Positions 27,230 through 36,100 of a stretch of 64,000 bases of DNA are shown one piece after another (within the stretch, counting starts at the first letter, position 1; every line of letters begins with the position of its first letter). Source of the stretch: Mycobacterium sp. IS-1496 (GTDB lineage Bacteria; Actinomycetota; Actinomycetes; Mycobacteriales; Mycobacteriaceae); assembly GCF_001499995.1 (NCBI RefSeq), contig NZ_LQIU01000012.1, positions 331,030 through 395,029 of the forward strand. The letters run 5' to 3'. The position numbers and the translations under genes are program-made. Below the pieces are notes generated by a model. It had not been told where the DNA came from, made no database searches, and saw only the letters and a list, made by a program, of their open reading frames with translations.

Positions 27230-28386
27230 TGCTCTCCGGCAAGGCCGCGATCGCGGGTATCGGCGCGACCGACTTCTCCAAGAACTCGGGCCGCAGCGAG
27301 CTTCGCCTCGCCGCCGAGGCCGTGCTCGACGCACTGGACGACGCCGGCCTCAAGCCGTCGGATGTCGACGGCCTCGTCACGTTCACCATGGACTCGAATC
27401 TGGAGACCGCCGTCGCGCGCTCCACCGGGATCGGCGACCTGACCTTCTTCAGCCAGATCGGTTACGGCGGAGGGGCCGCGGCGGCCACCGTGCAACAGGC
27501 GGCGCTGGCCGTCGCGACCGGTGTCGCAGAGGTCGTCGTGGCCTACCGGGCCTTCAACGAGCGCTCCGAGCACCGGTTCGGTCAGGTGATGACCGGTCTG
27601 ACGGTCAACGCTGACTCCCGCGGCGTCGAGTACAGCTGGTCCTACCCGCACGGCCTGAGCACGCCGGCCGCGTCGGTGGCCATGATCGCCCAGCGCTACA
27701 TGCACGAATATGGCGCGACCAGTGCCGATTTCGGCGCGGTCTCGGTGGCTGATCGCAAGCACGCCGCGAACAATCCGAAGGCGCACTTCTACGGCAAGCC
27801 CATCACCATCGAGGACCATCAGAACTCGCGGTGGATCGCCGAGCCGCTGCGGCTGCTCGACTGCTGCCAGGAGACCGACGGCGGCGTGGCGATCGTGGTG
27901 ACCACTCCGGAGCGGGCCAAGGATCTGAAGCACCGGCCGGCGGTCATCGAGGCGGCCGCGCAGGCCGCGGGCGCCGATCAGTTCACCATGTACTCGTACT
28001 ACCGCGAGGAACTGGGGCTGCCGGAGATGGGCCTCGTCGGACGCCAACTCTGGGGACAGAGCGGGTTGTCGCCCGCCGACATCCAGACCGCGGTCCTCTA
28101 CGACCACTTCACGCCGTACACCCTGATCCAGCTCGAGGAGCTGGGCTTCTGCGGTAAGGGTGAGGCGAAGGACTTCATCGCCGGCGGTGCGATCGAGATC
28201 GGTGGGCGGCTGCCCATCAACACCCATGGTGGCCAGCTCGGCGAGGCGTACATCCACGGGATGAACGGCATCGCCGAAGGGGTGCGCCAGCTGCGCGGCA
28301 CGTCGGTGAACCAGGTGCCCGACGTCGAGCACGTGCTCGTCACCGCGGGCACGGGTGTGCCGACCTCGGGGCTGATTCTCGGCTGA
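27229..28386 (+). CDS. ltp2: Ltp2, thiolase-fold retro-aldolase
   Basis: Thiolase-superfamily lipid-transfer-like protein of 385 residues, Rv3540c-like. Ltp2 with the DUF35 part of ChsH2 cleaves the 17-hydroxy side-chain CoA to androstenedione and propionyl-CoA. The thiolase nucleophile Cys is not conserved, as expected for this aldolase class; conserved tyrosines sit in VLYDHFTPYTL. ATG 27229 shares a base with the chsH1 stop. Last gene of the cyp125 operon. Confidence 0.94.
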   Translation: MLSGKAAIAGIGATDFSKNSGRSELRLAAEAVLDALDDAGLKPSDVDGLVTFTMDSNLETAVARSTGIGDLTFFSQIGYGGGAAAATVQQAALAVATGVAEVVVAYRAFNERSEHRFGQVMTGLTVNADSRGVEYSWSYPHGLSTPAASVAMIAQRYMHEYGATSADFGAVSVADRKHAANNPKAHFYGKPITIEDHQNSRWIAEPLRLLDCCQETDGGVAIVVTTPERAKDLKHRPAVIEAAAQAAGADQFTMYSYYREELGLPEMGLVGRQLWGQSGLSPADIQTAVLYDHFTPYTLIQLEELGFCGKGEAKDFIAGGAIEIGGRLPINTHGGQLGEAYIHGMNGIAEGVRQLRGTSVNQVPDVEHVLVTAGTGVPTSGLILG

Positions 28387-28468
28387 GTTCCCGCCGGTGC
28401 TCCTGTCAGCTACGCGGTAGAGTTTGCTGACGAAGAATTCGTGACCGCGGAATCAGGGGGCCGTGCGC

Positions 28469-29614
28469 GTGGGAATCATGCCGGACAGCAGCCCATACGG
28501 CTCGCAGACCGTGACGGGTCCGGGGTGGCCGAATGTCGACGAGGAGACTCTCGCGGCCGCCGCCGCCTCCTATGAGGCGCTCGCGGCGAAGCTTACTGGG
28601 TCCGTTGTACCGCAGCAGCAGGGCCAGTTGATGAAGCTTTCCGACGCCTGGGAGGGTGGCGGCGCCGTGGCCGCGGCCGGGGAGGCCAGCACGATCATCG
28701 GTGGGCATGAGGCGAACGCGGCCCACGCCACGGCGGTCGCGGCCAGGCTGAGGGAGATGGAGGTCGCCGTCGTCCGCACCAAGACGATGGTGAACGTGAT
28801 CGCCCAGGAGACGCAGCACGAATGCGAGGCGATCCAGGCGCTGCCTTTCAGCAACACCCAGCAGCTGGTCCAAAGCCGCATCAAGATGGGCCTGTCGCAG
28901 AACATCGCGCAGGTCACGGCCAGTTCGACAGAGCTGGCCAACACCTTCGGCGTCCCGCCGAGCATCCCCACCCCCGGTGTTCCACCGACGGTGCCCGGCC
29001 AGCAGGCCGCCCAGGACGCCGCCAAGGGAGCCGGTCAGGCGGGTGGGCAGGGATCGCAGCAAGGTATGCAGATGATGACGCAGACGGCCTCGATGGCCGG
29101 CCAGTTGCCCCAGCAGTTAGGTCAGGTGATCACCCAGGCGCCGCAACAGCTGATGCAGCCGCTGCAGCAGCTGTCGCAACCGCTGCAGCAACTGACGTCG
29201 ATGTTCGGCCAGGGCGGTAAGGCCGACTCTCTGGGCGCATCCGGCCTACCGTTCTCGTCGTTTTCGAACCATCCGCTGGCCGGCGGTTCGGGCGCCGGCG
29301 GCGGTAGCGGGATGATGCGCGCGGCGTCGTTGCCCGGTTCAGGCGGGGTGTCGGCGCAGACGCCGCTGATGGCCGGGCTGGTCGGGACCAACGCCGTCTC
29401 GGTCGCGCCGGCCGAGCCCGTCGTCGCGGGGTCAGCGGCTGTCGGGGGCGTGGCCCCGGTCGCCGCGGGGGCCATGGGCGGGATGGGTGGCATGGGTGCG
29501 CCGATGGGGATGATTGGCGGCCGCGGTTCGAGCGGCGGCAGCACGACGGCCGGGCTGGCCGCGCCTGCGCCGCTCGAGTACGACCTCGACGAGGACGTCG
29601 ACGATGAGTGGTGA
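28469..29614 (+). CDS. ESX-substrate-like (PPE/EspB-like) protein
   Basis: Protein of about 381 residues with an N-terminal helical WXG100/PPE-like domain: LSDAWEGGGA gives a W-x-G turn between two long helices. Then comes a Gln/Pro-rich middle (repeated QQL and LQQL), a Gly/Met-rich segment and a strongly acidic tail ending DLDEDVDDEW. It looks like a type VII secretion substrate but lacks the canonical PPE motif. GTG 28469 is favoured by AGGGGG eight bases upstream; GTG 28463 or ATG 28478 are alternatives. Probably co-transcribed with the next gene. Mtb has PPE63 in this position, so the locus may be an equivalent. Confidence 0.7.
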   Translation: MGIMPDSSPYGSQTVTGPGWPNVDEETLAAAAASYEALAAKLTGSVVPQQQGQLMKLSDAWEGGGAVAAAGEASTIIGGHEANAAHATAVAARLREMEVAVVRTKTMVNVIAQETQHECEAIQALPFSNTQQLVQSRIKMGLSQNIAQVTASSTELANTFGVPPSIPTPGVPPTVPGQQAAQDAAKGAGQAGGQGSQQGMQMMTQTASMAGQLPQQLGQVITQAPQQLMQPLQQLSQPLQQLTSMFGQGGKADSLGASGLPFSSFSNHPLAGGSGAGGGSGMMRAASLPGSGGVSAQTPLMAGLVGTNAVSVAPAEPVVAGSAAVGGVAPVAAGAMGGMGGMGAPMGMIGGRGSSGGSTTAGLAAPAPLEYDLDEDVDDEW

Positions 29615-29641
29615 CACGTTCGCGAGAGGAAACGGCAGCTG

Positions 29642-30316
29642 ATGGATCCGCTGAAGAAACCCGAGGGCATCTCCTGGGACGCGGCGACGGTGGAACTGCC
29701 GGAAATGCCGATGCTGCCGCCGGGCCAGGATGCGATGAGTGCCACCATCTCCGCGGTGCTTCCGACGCTGGCCGCTCCGCTGATTTCGAATGTCGCTGCG
29801 CTGCAGGCGAAAGAGGGCATGTTCTCCGGCAAGCTGGTCACCGCGCAGTCGGCTTACCAGAACGCCGACGATTCGGGGGGACAGGCCGTCGGCCAGATCA
29901 CCGGCATGCTGGGGCAACTCGGGCAGATGGGCGGACAGGCTGCGAGTTCGGCGGGTCAGGCCGGTGGGGGAGGCCAGGGCGGCGGAATGTTCGGATCGCT
30001 CATGCAACAGGCGATGCAGGCCGCCCAGCAGTTCGGCGGTCAGGGCGGTGGTGCGCAGACCGCCGGCGGGGCGCCCCCGCCTGCGCCGGCCGGCCAACCC
30101 GCGGTTGCGCAACCGCCGCAGGCCCCGCAGCCCGACGACGGTGAACCGGGGGCCGACGACGAGCAGAAGCGCGACGACGAACAGCGGACACCGCTTCTGC
30201 ATGCCGAGGGCGCAGGACCCGGCGACGATCAACCGAACGCCGGCCCGGCGCCCGTCGCGCCGCAGACCCCGGCGACGGACGCCGAGATCGAGGACCTCGC
30301 CCGCCGGATGCTGTAG
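29642..30316 (+). CDS. ESX-substrate-like small partner protein
   Basis: Protein of 224 residues. The N-terminal 80 residues predict two helices, followed by SAYQNADDSGG, which contains a YxxxD type VII secretion signal. The rest is low complexity: Gly/Gln-rich, then Pro/Ala-rich with an acidic run, ending in a short helix (DAEIEDLARRML). ATG 29642 with AGAGGA upstream, 27 bp after its partner. The pairing suggests a heterodimeric secreted complex like PE-PPE or Esp pairs; the secreting ESX system is not in this window. Confidence 0.7.
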   Translation: MDPLKKPEGISWDAATVELPEMPMLPPGQDAMSATISAVLPTLAAPLISNVAALQAKEGMFSGKLVTAQSAYQNADDSGGQAVGQITGMLGQLGQMGGQAASSAGQAGGGGQGGGMFGSLMQQAMQAAQQFGGQGGGAQTAGGAPPPAPAGQPAVAQPPQAPQPDDGEPGADDEQKRDDEQRTPLLHAEGAGPGDDQPNAGPAPVAPQTPATDAEIEDLARRML

Positions 30317-30917
30317 CCGTCGTCGCCGAATGTGGGCGTCCGGTGACCCGGGTTGCCGATTCCGGGTCGTGAGGGGACGTCCGCCGGGCCGGCAATATGT
30401 CTGACGAACCCTCGGGATCGTTCCTGGCGCCCAGCCGGCGTCGTAGGCGAACATCTCTGAACAGACGATCTTGGCGAATTAACCGCCGAAGTGCAGCAAT
30501 CCTTGCTATAAGACCCTGCGCTTGAGTGTCGATGTTTGCAGGCGAAGTCGCACTCTAGGCCCTATCCGGGCGCCCAGGCTGCTGCAATACTTGATCGGAA
30601 AACCTGGCATGGCACATGGTTGAAGTGACAAAGAAGCAGCTGAACAGGTTTTTCCATGCCAGATCGCCAGGACCGGAGGTGTCACAGCTCGACATATCGG
30701 CCCTGAGCAGCGGCAATACTAGATCAAGTTCTGACCTCCAATCAGTTGCTGCCACGTAAATAATTGCTAGCACAATTCTTAGCCTGTTTTACAAAGTTGA
30801 TTCGTTGTTGCGTCGATAGCAAACCGATAGCATCCGATGCAGTCTCTCAGCACCGGCACAGCGAACTCTCAGCGAGGCCGAAGCTGACATCGGCACCACA
30901 CGGGAGGGATCGGGACA
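30317..30917. other. 601 bp gene-free stretch, left edge of the AT-richer island
   Basis: No convincing gene. It begins with a possible GC stem-loop (30345-30368). From about 30460 base composition becomes clearly more AT-rich than the operons to the left, including runs such as TAAATAATTGCTAGCACAATT near 30760. The short open frames here lack coding character. The right end carries GGGAGG just before the next gene. Confidence 0.5.
30345..30368 (+). terminator. possible terminator hairpin after the ESX-like pair
   Basis: GACCCGG and CCGGGTC form a 7-bp GC stem with a 10-base loop, 29 bp after the ESX-like partner stop. There is no T-tract, as is common in mycobacteria, so the call is weak. 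Confidence 0.35.
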
Positions 30918-31646
30918 ATGAGCAAGCACCGGCAGCAGGACGACAACACCAACGGCATCAACAAGCGGCTCGCCGCCGCCTTGGCCGCGAGCGGGCTCTA
31001 TGTCGCCGGCCATTACATGGGGCCCATCGGCGATCTGGAAACTGCCCGCGCGGCCACCAACGGTGACAACGACAGCGGTGTGGTCCTCGCGGGTCGTTCG
31101 AGCAGCGCCGTGCCGGAGGCATTCCACTCGAATGACGCTGTGGCGCAGCAAGATCAGTGGCCACTCGTGTGGTTACTGCAGTCGCGCGATGATGGCCCCC
31201 GAGAGGTTACCGATATCCGGGGCGGCGGCCTCGATGGTGCGTCGCTGCGTGGCCAGCACGACGCAGATTTGCGCGGCGCCTTGGTTCGACTGAGCCTCGC
31301 CCCGTCGTCGGGCGGTTTCCACCTGGGAAGCCGTGCCGGTGTGGACTCCGCTGAGGCGGAGCACTCCGTGCATGGCTTCTTCGACTCTGTCTTCGATCAC
31401 TTCCATTCCGTCATACGCGATTTCATCGAATTCATCCATAGGCTCTTCGCGATCCACCACGGTGACGACGATGATGACGACGATGATGACGACGATGATG
31501 ACGACGTCGGCGGGAGCAACCCCGGTGGCGGTAACCCCGGCGGGAGCAACCCCGGTGGCGGTAACCCCGGCGGGAGCAACCCCGGTGGCGGTAACCCCGG
31601 CGGGAACGGCAACGGTCCCGGCGGCAACGGCAACGCTCCCCGTTGA
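30918..31646 (+). CDS. unknown protein with poly-Asp tract and Gly-Asn-Pro repeats
   Basis: Protein of 242 residues with no family I recognise. A short hydrophobic segment near residues 18-36 (LAAALAASGLYVAGHYMG) could be a signal or anchor. Residues 157-182 are His/Phe-rich and amphipathic. Residues 183-196 are fourteen consecutive Asp. Then three perfect copies of a ten-residue Gly/Ser/Asn/Pro unit end in a Gly/Asn tail. An acidic tract of this kind could bind cations such as calcium, but that is inference. ATG 30918 with GGGAGG about ten bases upstream. It borders the ligase island; co-function is unproven. Confidence 0.6.
   Translation: MSKHRQQDDNTNGINKRLAAALAASGLYVAGHYMGPIGDLETARAATNGDNDSGVVLAGRSSSAVPEAFHSNDAVAQQDQWPLVWLLQSRDDGPREVTDIRGGGLDGASLRGQHDADLRGALVRLSLAPSSGGFHLGSRAGVDSAEAEHSVHGFFDSVFDHFHSVIRDFIEFIHRLFAIHHGDDDDDDDDDDDDDDVGGSNPGGGNPGGSNPGGGNPGGSNPGGGNPGGNGNGPGGNGNAPR
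31464..31505 (+). repeat. 12-bp tandem repeat encoding poly-Asp
   Basis: GACGACGATGAT is repeated three times exactly, plus GACGAC, giving fourteen Asp codons in frame. Alternating GAC and GAT pairs show that the tract grew by 12-bp duplication, so its length may vary between strains. Confidence 0.9.
31511..31600 (+). repeat. 30-bp tandem repeat, three exact copies
   Basis: Three identical 30-bp copies start at 31511, 31541 and 31571. Each encodes ten residues of Gly, Ser, Asn and Pro, and identity at synonymous positions points to recent duplication. This is a likely variable-number repeat. Confidence 0.92.
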
Positions 31647-32034
31647 GATCGAGGCCTGGCACAGGGCGGCGGTTGACCGAAAGTCCGCTATCGTCCGGCA
31701 ACATCGCGGACAGTGTTGGCATCTGGCGGGCGGCGCGAGTTTTCGCGCGGCATGATGTCCTGAGATATCACTCGTACTGAGGACGCTGTAGGTGAGCCGT
31801 TTCGACGCCAGATGGGGTTTGCGTTCGATCGCGGGTAGCGCGTCCGTACACCATCGGATGGACGACGACTCCGCGGAATACGAACCCCTCTTGACAACCG
31901 TGGATGGGTCGGAGCATCGGTGGCGACCTCGTCGCAACGAAATTCGTTGCCAGCGGAGTACTCAATTCCGAAAACACCGCTCACTATGAGCACGGCCAGG
32001 CTGCTCAAAAGTCAACGGAGCCAACCCAAAACTT
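31647..32034. other. 388 bp gene-free stretch between convergent genes
   Basis: I see no supported gene. A small hairpin GCGCGA-GTTT-TCGCGC at 31733-31748 might terminate one of the convergent transcripts. Short open frames on both strands (60-100 codons) have no recognisable similarity. The composition is mixed, consistent with a junction of acquired DNA. Confidence 0.45.
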
Positions 32035-33081
32035 TCACTTACAGAGATGCCACCAACCCAGCAGGCTGGCGCCATTGTGTTGAATGTAGTCGATCTGCAC
32101 CTTGTCCGAGACGCGTCCTTTTCTGAACTGGCCGTGCTCGTAGTACTCGAGTTGAAGTGCGAGGTTCTCCGCCGCCGTGGTCCTAGCGGCGTCAACAGCT
32201 GCCTCGGGCAGGTGCTCGCGTAGGCACGTTTGGCGATGCGTCTGCAGGATTTCTACCAGCGCCTCTGTCCGGCATGCAATCGGCGTTGACTCGTGCCGAT
32301 CCCTATAGCTTGGGTCGGACACGATGCTCTCGATGAGCCGCAGGATATAGTCCACGGTTCTCCCCTCGTCGCAGTAGCCGGCCTTGAGAGAAGCGCACGC
32401 GGCGTAGGCCATCCAGTGGCTCTGCTCTGCCAAGCCATAGCCGTTGTCGAGCAGTTGTCCCATTGCCGTCCGAATCTGGAGGATTTGTCGGGACGATTGC
32501 ATTAACGCAAACAGTGCCTGCCCGGTGTAATAGTCGCTCCTGAACGGGTAGATATCGCCACTCGAGAAGGCCCGCTTGTGAATGAAGTCTCCGCCACTGA
32601 GCTGTGACACTATGTAGTTTTCGAGGCGGATGCAGTGCATCTCTGGGCCTTCGGGGTACAGCGAAGTCAGCAATCCTGTATCGATCTGCGCGTCCATCCG
32701 CGCGTATTCGCGAATCATCACCGCGGTCAGTCCGACACCGCCGAGCTTAACGACATCCTTCGAGGTCATGCACAGCGTGGGGGCCAATCCCCCCATCCAA
32801 GGTGGCTCTTTCGTCTTGCCCCCAATGTAACCGAGAGCCTTTCCTAGGAGCCGTTGCTCAGAAGGCGTCAGTTCGATCTCGAGGCTGCGAATCGCCTTAC
32901 ACATGAACCAAACCGTGCCGCAGTGGCGCAGCATGTTGTAGCCACCAACAATTCGGTGGGGCTCCATGTGCTTATGCGCATACACGAACTTTCCGCGTTC
33001 GCCCAGCAGCGAGAACAGGTGAGAGACGCATGCTCTCACGACTTCTTCTGCGGTCGACTTCTCGATCGTCTTCGGTGACAC
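32035..33081 (-). CDS. alpha/alpha-toroid-like protein of the ligase island
   Basis: Protein of 348 residues, not assignable to a named enzyme. It shows recurrent helical-hairpin signatures of alpha/alpha-barrel proteins: YNMLRHCGTVWFM (about 48-60), KLGGVGLTAVMI (112-123), SDYYTGQALFALM (182-194) and SHWMAYAACASL (221-232). Such a scaffold is used by glycosidases, epimerases and cyclases; no catalytic acid pair can be assigned with confidence. GTG 33081 with a GGAGAGG about 13 bases upstream. It is downstream of the 1737-residue ligase gene on the same strand, separated by 106 bp that include a 20-codon ORF, so it is probably the same operon. Confidence 0.75.
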   Translation of the reverse strand: MSPKTIEKSTAEEVVRACVSHLFSLLGERGKFVYAHKHMEPHRIVGGYNMLRHCGTVWFMCKAIRSLEIELTPSEQRLLGKALGYIGGKTKEPPWMGGLAPTLCMTSKDVVKLGGVGLTAVMIREYARMDAQIDTGLLTSLYPEGPEMHCIRLENYIVSQLSGGDFIHKRAFSSGDIYPFRSDYYTGQALFALMQSSRQILQIRTAMGQLLDNGYGLAEQSHWMAYAACASLKAGYCDEGRTVDYILRLIESIVSDPSYRDRHESTPIACRTEALVEILQTHRQTCLREHLPEAAVDAARTTAAENLALQLEYYEHGQFRKGRVSDKVQIDYIQHNGASLLGWWHLCK

Positions 33082-33132
33082 TGAAGCGTGCCCCTCTCCT
33101 TCGACGTGCCAAATGGAGGGAGGGTAGGTGCC

Positions 33133-33195
33133 TCAGAGAGCCAGCAGGCTGGCCAGCATCGACACCACCCGCTGCGGGTCAATCGAATTACTCAT
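33133..33195 (-). CDS. 20-codon ORF overlapping the end of the giant ligase gene
   Basis: Encodes MSNSIDPQRVVSMLASLLAL. Its ATG lies inside the last codons of the giant gene (the sequence ATGAATGAGTAA contains both the final codons and this start), an arrangement typical of coupled translation. The C-terminal half is hydrophobic and amphipathic. It could be a tiny partner, a peptide substrate, or a remnant of a larger gene; the higher GC of its 3' half hints at the last. Confidence 0.3.
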   Translation of the reverse strand: MSNSIDPQRVVSMLASLLAL

Positions 33196-36100
33196 TCATC
33201 CGCAGTTCGAAAAAATGGCCCCAAATATCTGAAGACTTGAGAAGTGTACATCCCTGCTCTTCAAGTGTGTTGCTCAAGGATTCGAACTCAACTTCATCGC
33301 ATCGGCGAATCTGATAGTGAGTAAGATTATTATCGGTAACTATGGGGTAGAGCCGCAACGACTTTCTGATACCCACGTCCGTTTCGACAAAACTGAGGCT
33401 CGCTATGAGACTGAACGGTGGAGCGTTAAACTTTTTGTACCGTCCAGGCGAGTTAAACATAAAGTTACCAACACTGTAAACAACCCATTTTGCGCCGATG
33501 CGTTCGAACTCCTGGACCATATGCGACCCATGACCGATAATAAGGTCGGCGCCTGCGGCGAGGACCTCCTCAGCAACTTCACGTTGATATGACGAGCGCC
33601 ACTGGTAATTCCGCCCCCAGTGGGGGCTCACGATGATGAAACATTCGGGCTCCTCTTTACGGAGGTTCTCGATCTGCTTCCGGACTTGGGGAAGCAACAT
33701 CGCGTTCAAACCGCGACTGCCGTTTTTAGCGAACATTCCAAACTTCTCGTCGGCTTGCCGCGACCACTGGTAGACAGAAATTACGGCAACAGTGACGCGT
33801 TCTTTAGAAAATCCGAAGCGCAGCCGAAGTGCCCTGTGCGCGTCGCTTTCAGTGCGTCCGGCGCCAGCATAGCCGATATCTGCTTCTTCAAGCGTATTAA
33901 GCGTTTCGAAAAAGCCTTCTTCGCCATAGTCGAAGCTGTGGTTGTTCGCCAGCATCGCAAAGCCTATGTTGTGTCTCAGCAGAGCTTTCGAGGAAGAGTC
34001 GGGATGACCGTGGTGAATCCAGCTTTTTTGCCCTTCAAACGGCGAATGCTTAATAGAGGTAAGGGGAGTCTCGAGGTTAGCAATAACTGCGTCGGCTTCC
34101 AGTAGCATCGGCTTGATTTTTTCGAGCGGATAGTCGTAGCCCCGACTTTTCAGAATATTCTGCCCACCTCTGGCTTCGATCCGTTCTTGGTAGTTCTCTC
34201 CGAAGCCAGTGTCGCCCAAGAAAAGCAGCCGCGCGTCCGATGCACGTTTCAATGGGATAACACGTGGCGCGTTGTAGAGCGGCTGTGATTTTTTCGGTAG
34301 AGCAACGGTCGGCGGCTCCTGGCCTCTCTTCAAATACTGCAAAATCTCATTCATAGCAACTAGACTTCGTGCGGACCCTTTCACTAGCAAGATATCGCCG
34401 TCACGGATCTCGTGCTGCAAGTCCGCAACGACAGCTTCCGAACTTTCCGCATAGAGTCCTCGTATTTCATCTGGAAGTGTCTCCCAGAGTGGCTTAATGC
34501 CCTTGCCGAGCATATAAACTTTGTCAAGCTTTGTCTTGAGGATCGGTTCGCGCAGTTCCAGATGAAGCTGACGAGTCGCATCGCCAAGCTCTTTCATCTC
34601 GCCCAGGACAGCGACGCGCCGGCCCCCCCTGTTCGGCTGGAGCATCCCGAGTAGCTCGAGTGCGGATACGACTGAACCCGGGTTTGCGCTATATGCGTCG
34701 TCGATTAGGGTGTAAGTGCCGTCCTTGCAAGGACGTGTCTGAATATCCGCACGGCCGGCCATCTTGGGGACATCACGAAGATCGCGTGCCGCCTTTTCCC
34801 AGTCCGCACCAAGCGCATAGACTGCGGCCAGGGCGGCTGTGGCATTCTGGAGCATATGGCGGCCGGGATGGGGGACGATGACATCCAACATCCTTCCGTC
34901 GATAACGACATCTGCTTTGCATGCACTGTCGTCGACAAGGACGTTCATCAGCCGAATATCCGATTCGGGATGTTCGCCAAATGTCAACACCCGGCCTGTG
35001 AATTTGCTCTCGAGCGTGGTGCGTTGAAGCTCAAAATAGGGCGAATCGCGATTCAATATAGCCGTGCCACCTGATTTGACTTCCTTGAGAATATCAGTTT
35101 TGGCGTTGATGATTCCGTCAATAGACTTATAGAACTCGATATGGTCAGGTTGGATCGTGGTGATCATGGCGACATCGGGGTTAATCATCTTAGCGCGAAG
35201 GTAATTTGCGCGGTGACTGCGACCAATTCCAATCTCGTACACCGCATATTCACAATCGCGTGGCGTTCTGGCTGCGGTCAAGGGAACACCAGGGGTGGAG
35301 TTGAAATTTTTGACTGTAGCATGAGTCTTACCCTGCTGCTGAAGGAGATAATCAATCATCGTCGTCGTTGTTGATTTTCCAACGCTGCCGGTGACCGCGA
35401 CAGTTTTAGCCTTCGAACGCAGGATCGCTGCAGATCCAAGATGGTCGAGTGCTGCACGCGTGTTCTTTACGACGAGAACAGGGTATTTCTCTCCGACATT
35501 TAGATTCGGCGGAATGTTGCTGACAATTGCCGCTGAAGCGCCACGCTCGAACAACTGAGGAATGCGCGATTGAAGGTCATCATACTTTTTTGGCCACTGT
35601 TCCTTGTTGCTAGCGATTACAATATCGCCAGGCTTGATCGCCCAGTCGAAATATGTCACTCCCGATCCATACCAATGTGATCCAGGATGGTTTACCCACT
35701 CCCCATTGACGGCGAGGGCCAACTCATCGGCATACCAGAGCCTTTCATCCTTCTTCGATGAGTAGGGACTGACGAGGGGCTCCCGAGATGTTGCAGGCGA
35801 TTCGCTTCGGGCGGCCTCGAATAGTGCACCTTTTATACGGGAATCATCAAGTAGTTTGCCGATGTGGACGAAGCGAGAGGTAAACACAGCAATCCGGTCA
35901 GTGGGCGCTGAGCGCAGTAGCGCCTTTTGGAGGGCAAACGCGTCGCTTGCGGCAGTAGTAAGAGGGATGCTCCCGAGTACCCGGCAGTCACAGTTGCCAA
36001 CAACGAACGCTTCATCAAAGAGTGCCTCGCTGCGCCGAGCGTGAAGCTTGCCATTAATTCGGGACATGAAATCCGCATCGCAGACGAGCAGGGTGCGCCC

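Noticed and set aside
30764..31066. 100-codon plus-strand ORF overlapping the start of the poly-Asp gene
   Set aside because: No ribosome site, out of frame with the better supported gene at 30918, and no domain.
31464..31600. CRISPR-like array suggested by evenly spaced repeats
   Set aside because: The repeats are directly adjacent in-frame coding tandem repeats with no unique spacers and no cas genes nearby.
31792..31989. 65-codon plus-strand ORF in the gap between convergent genes
   Set aside because: No ribosome site, no recognisable similarity, and overlapping frames on the other strand look equally likely; treated as non-coding.
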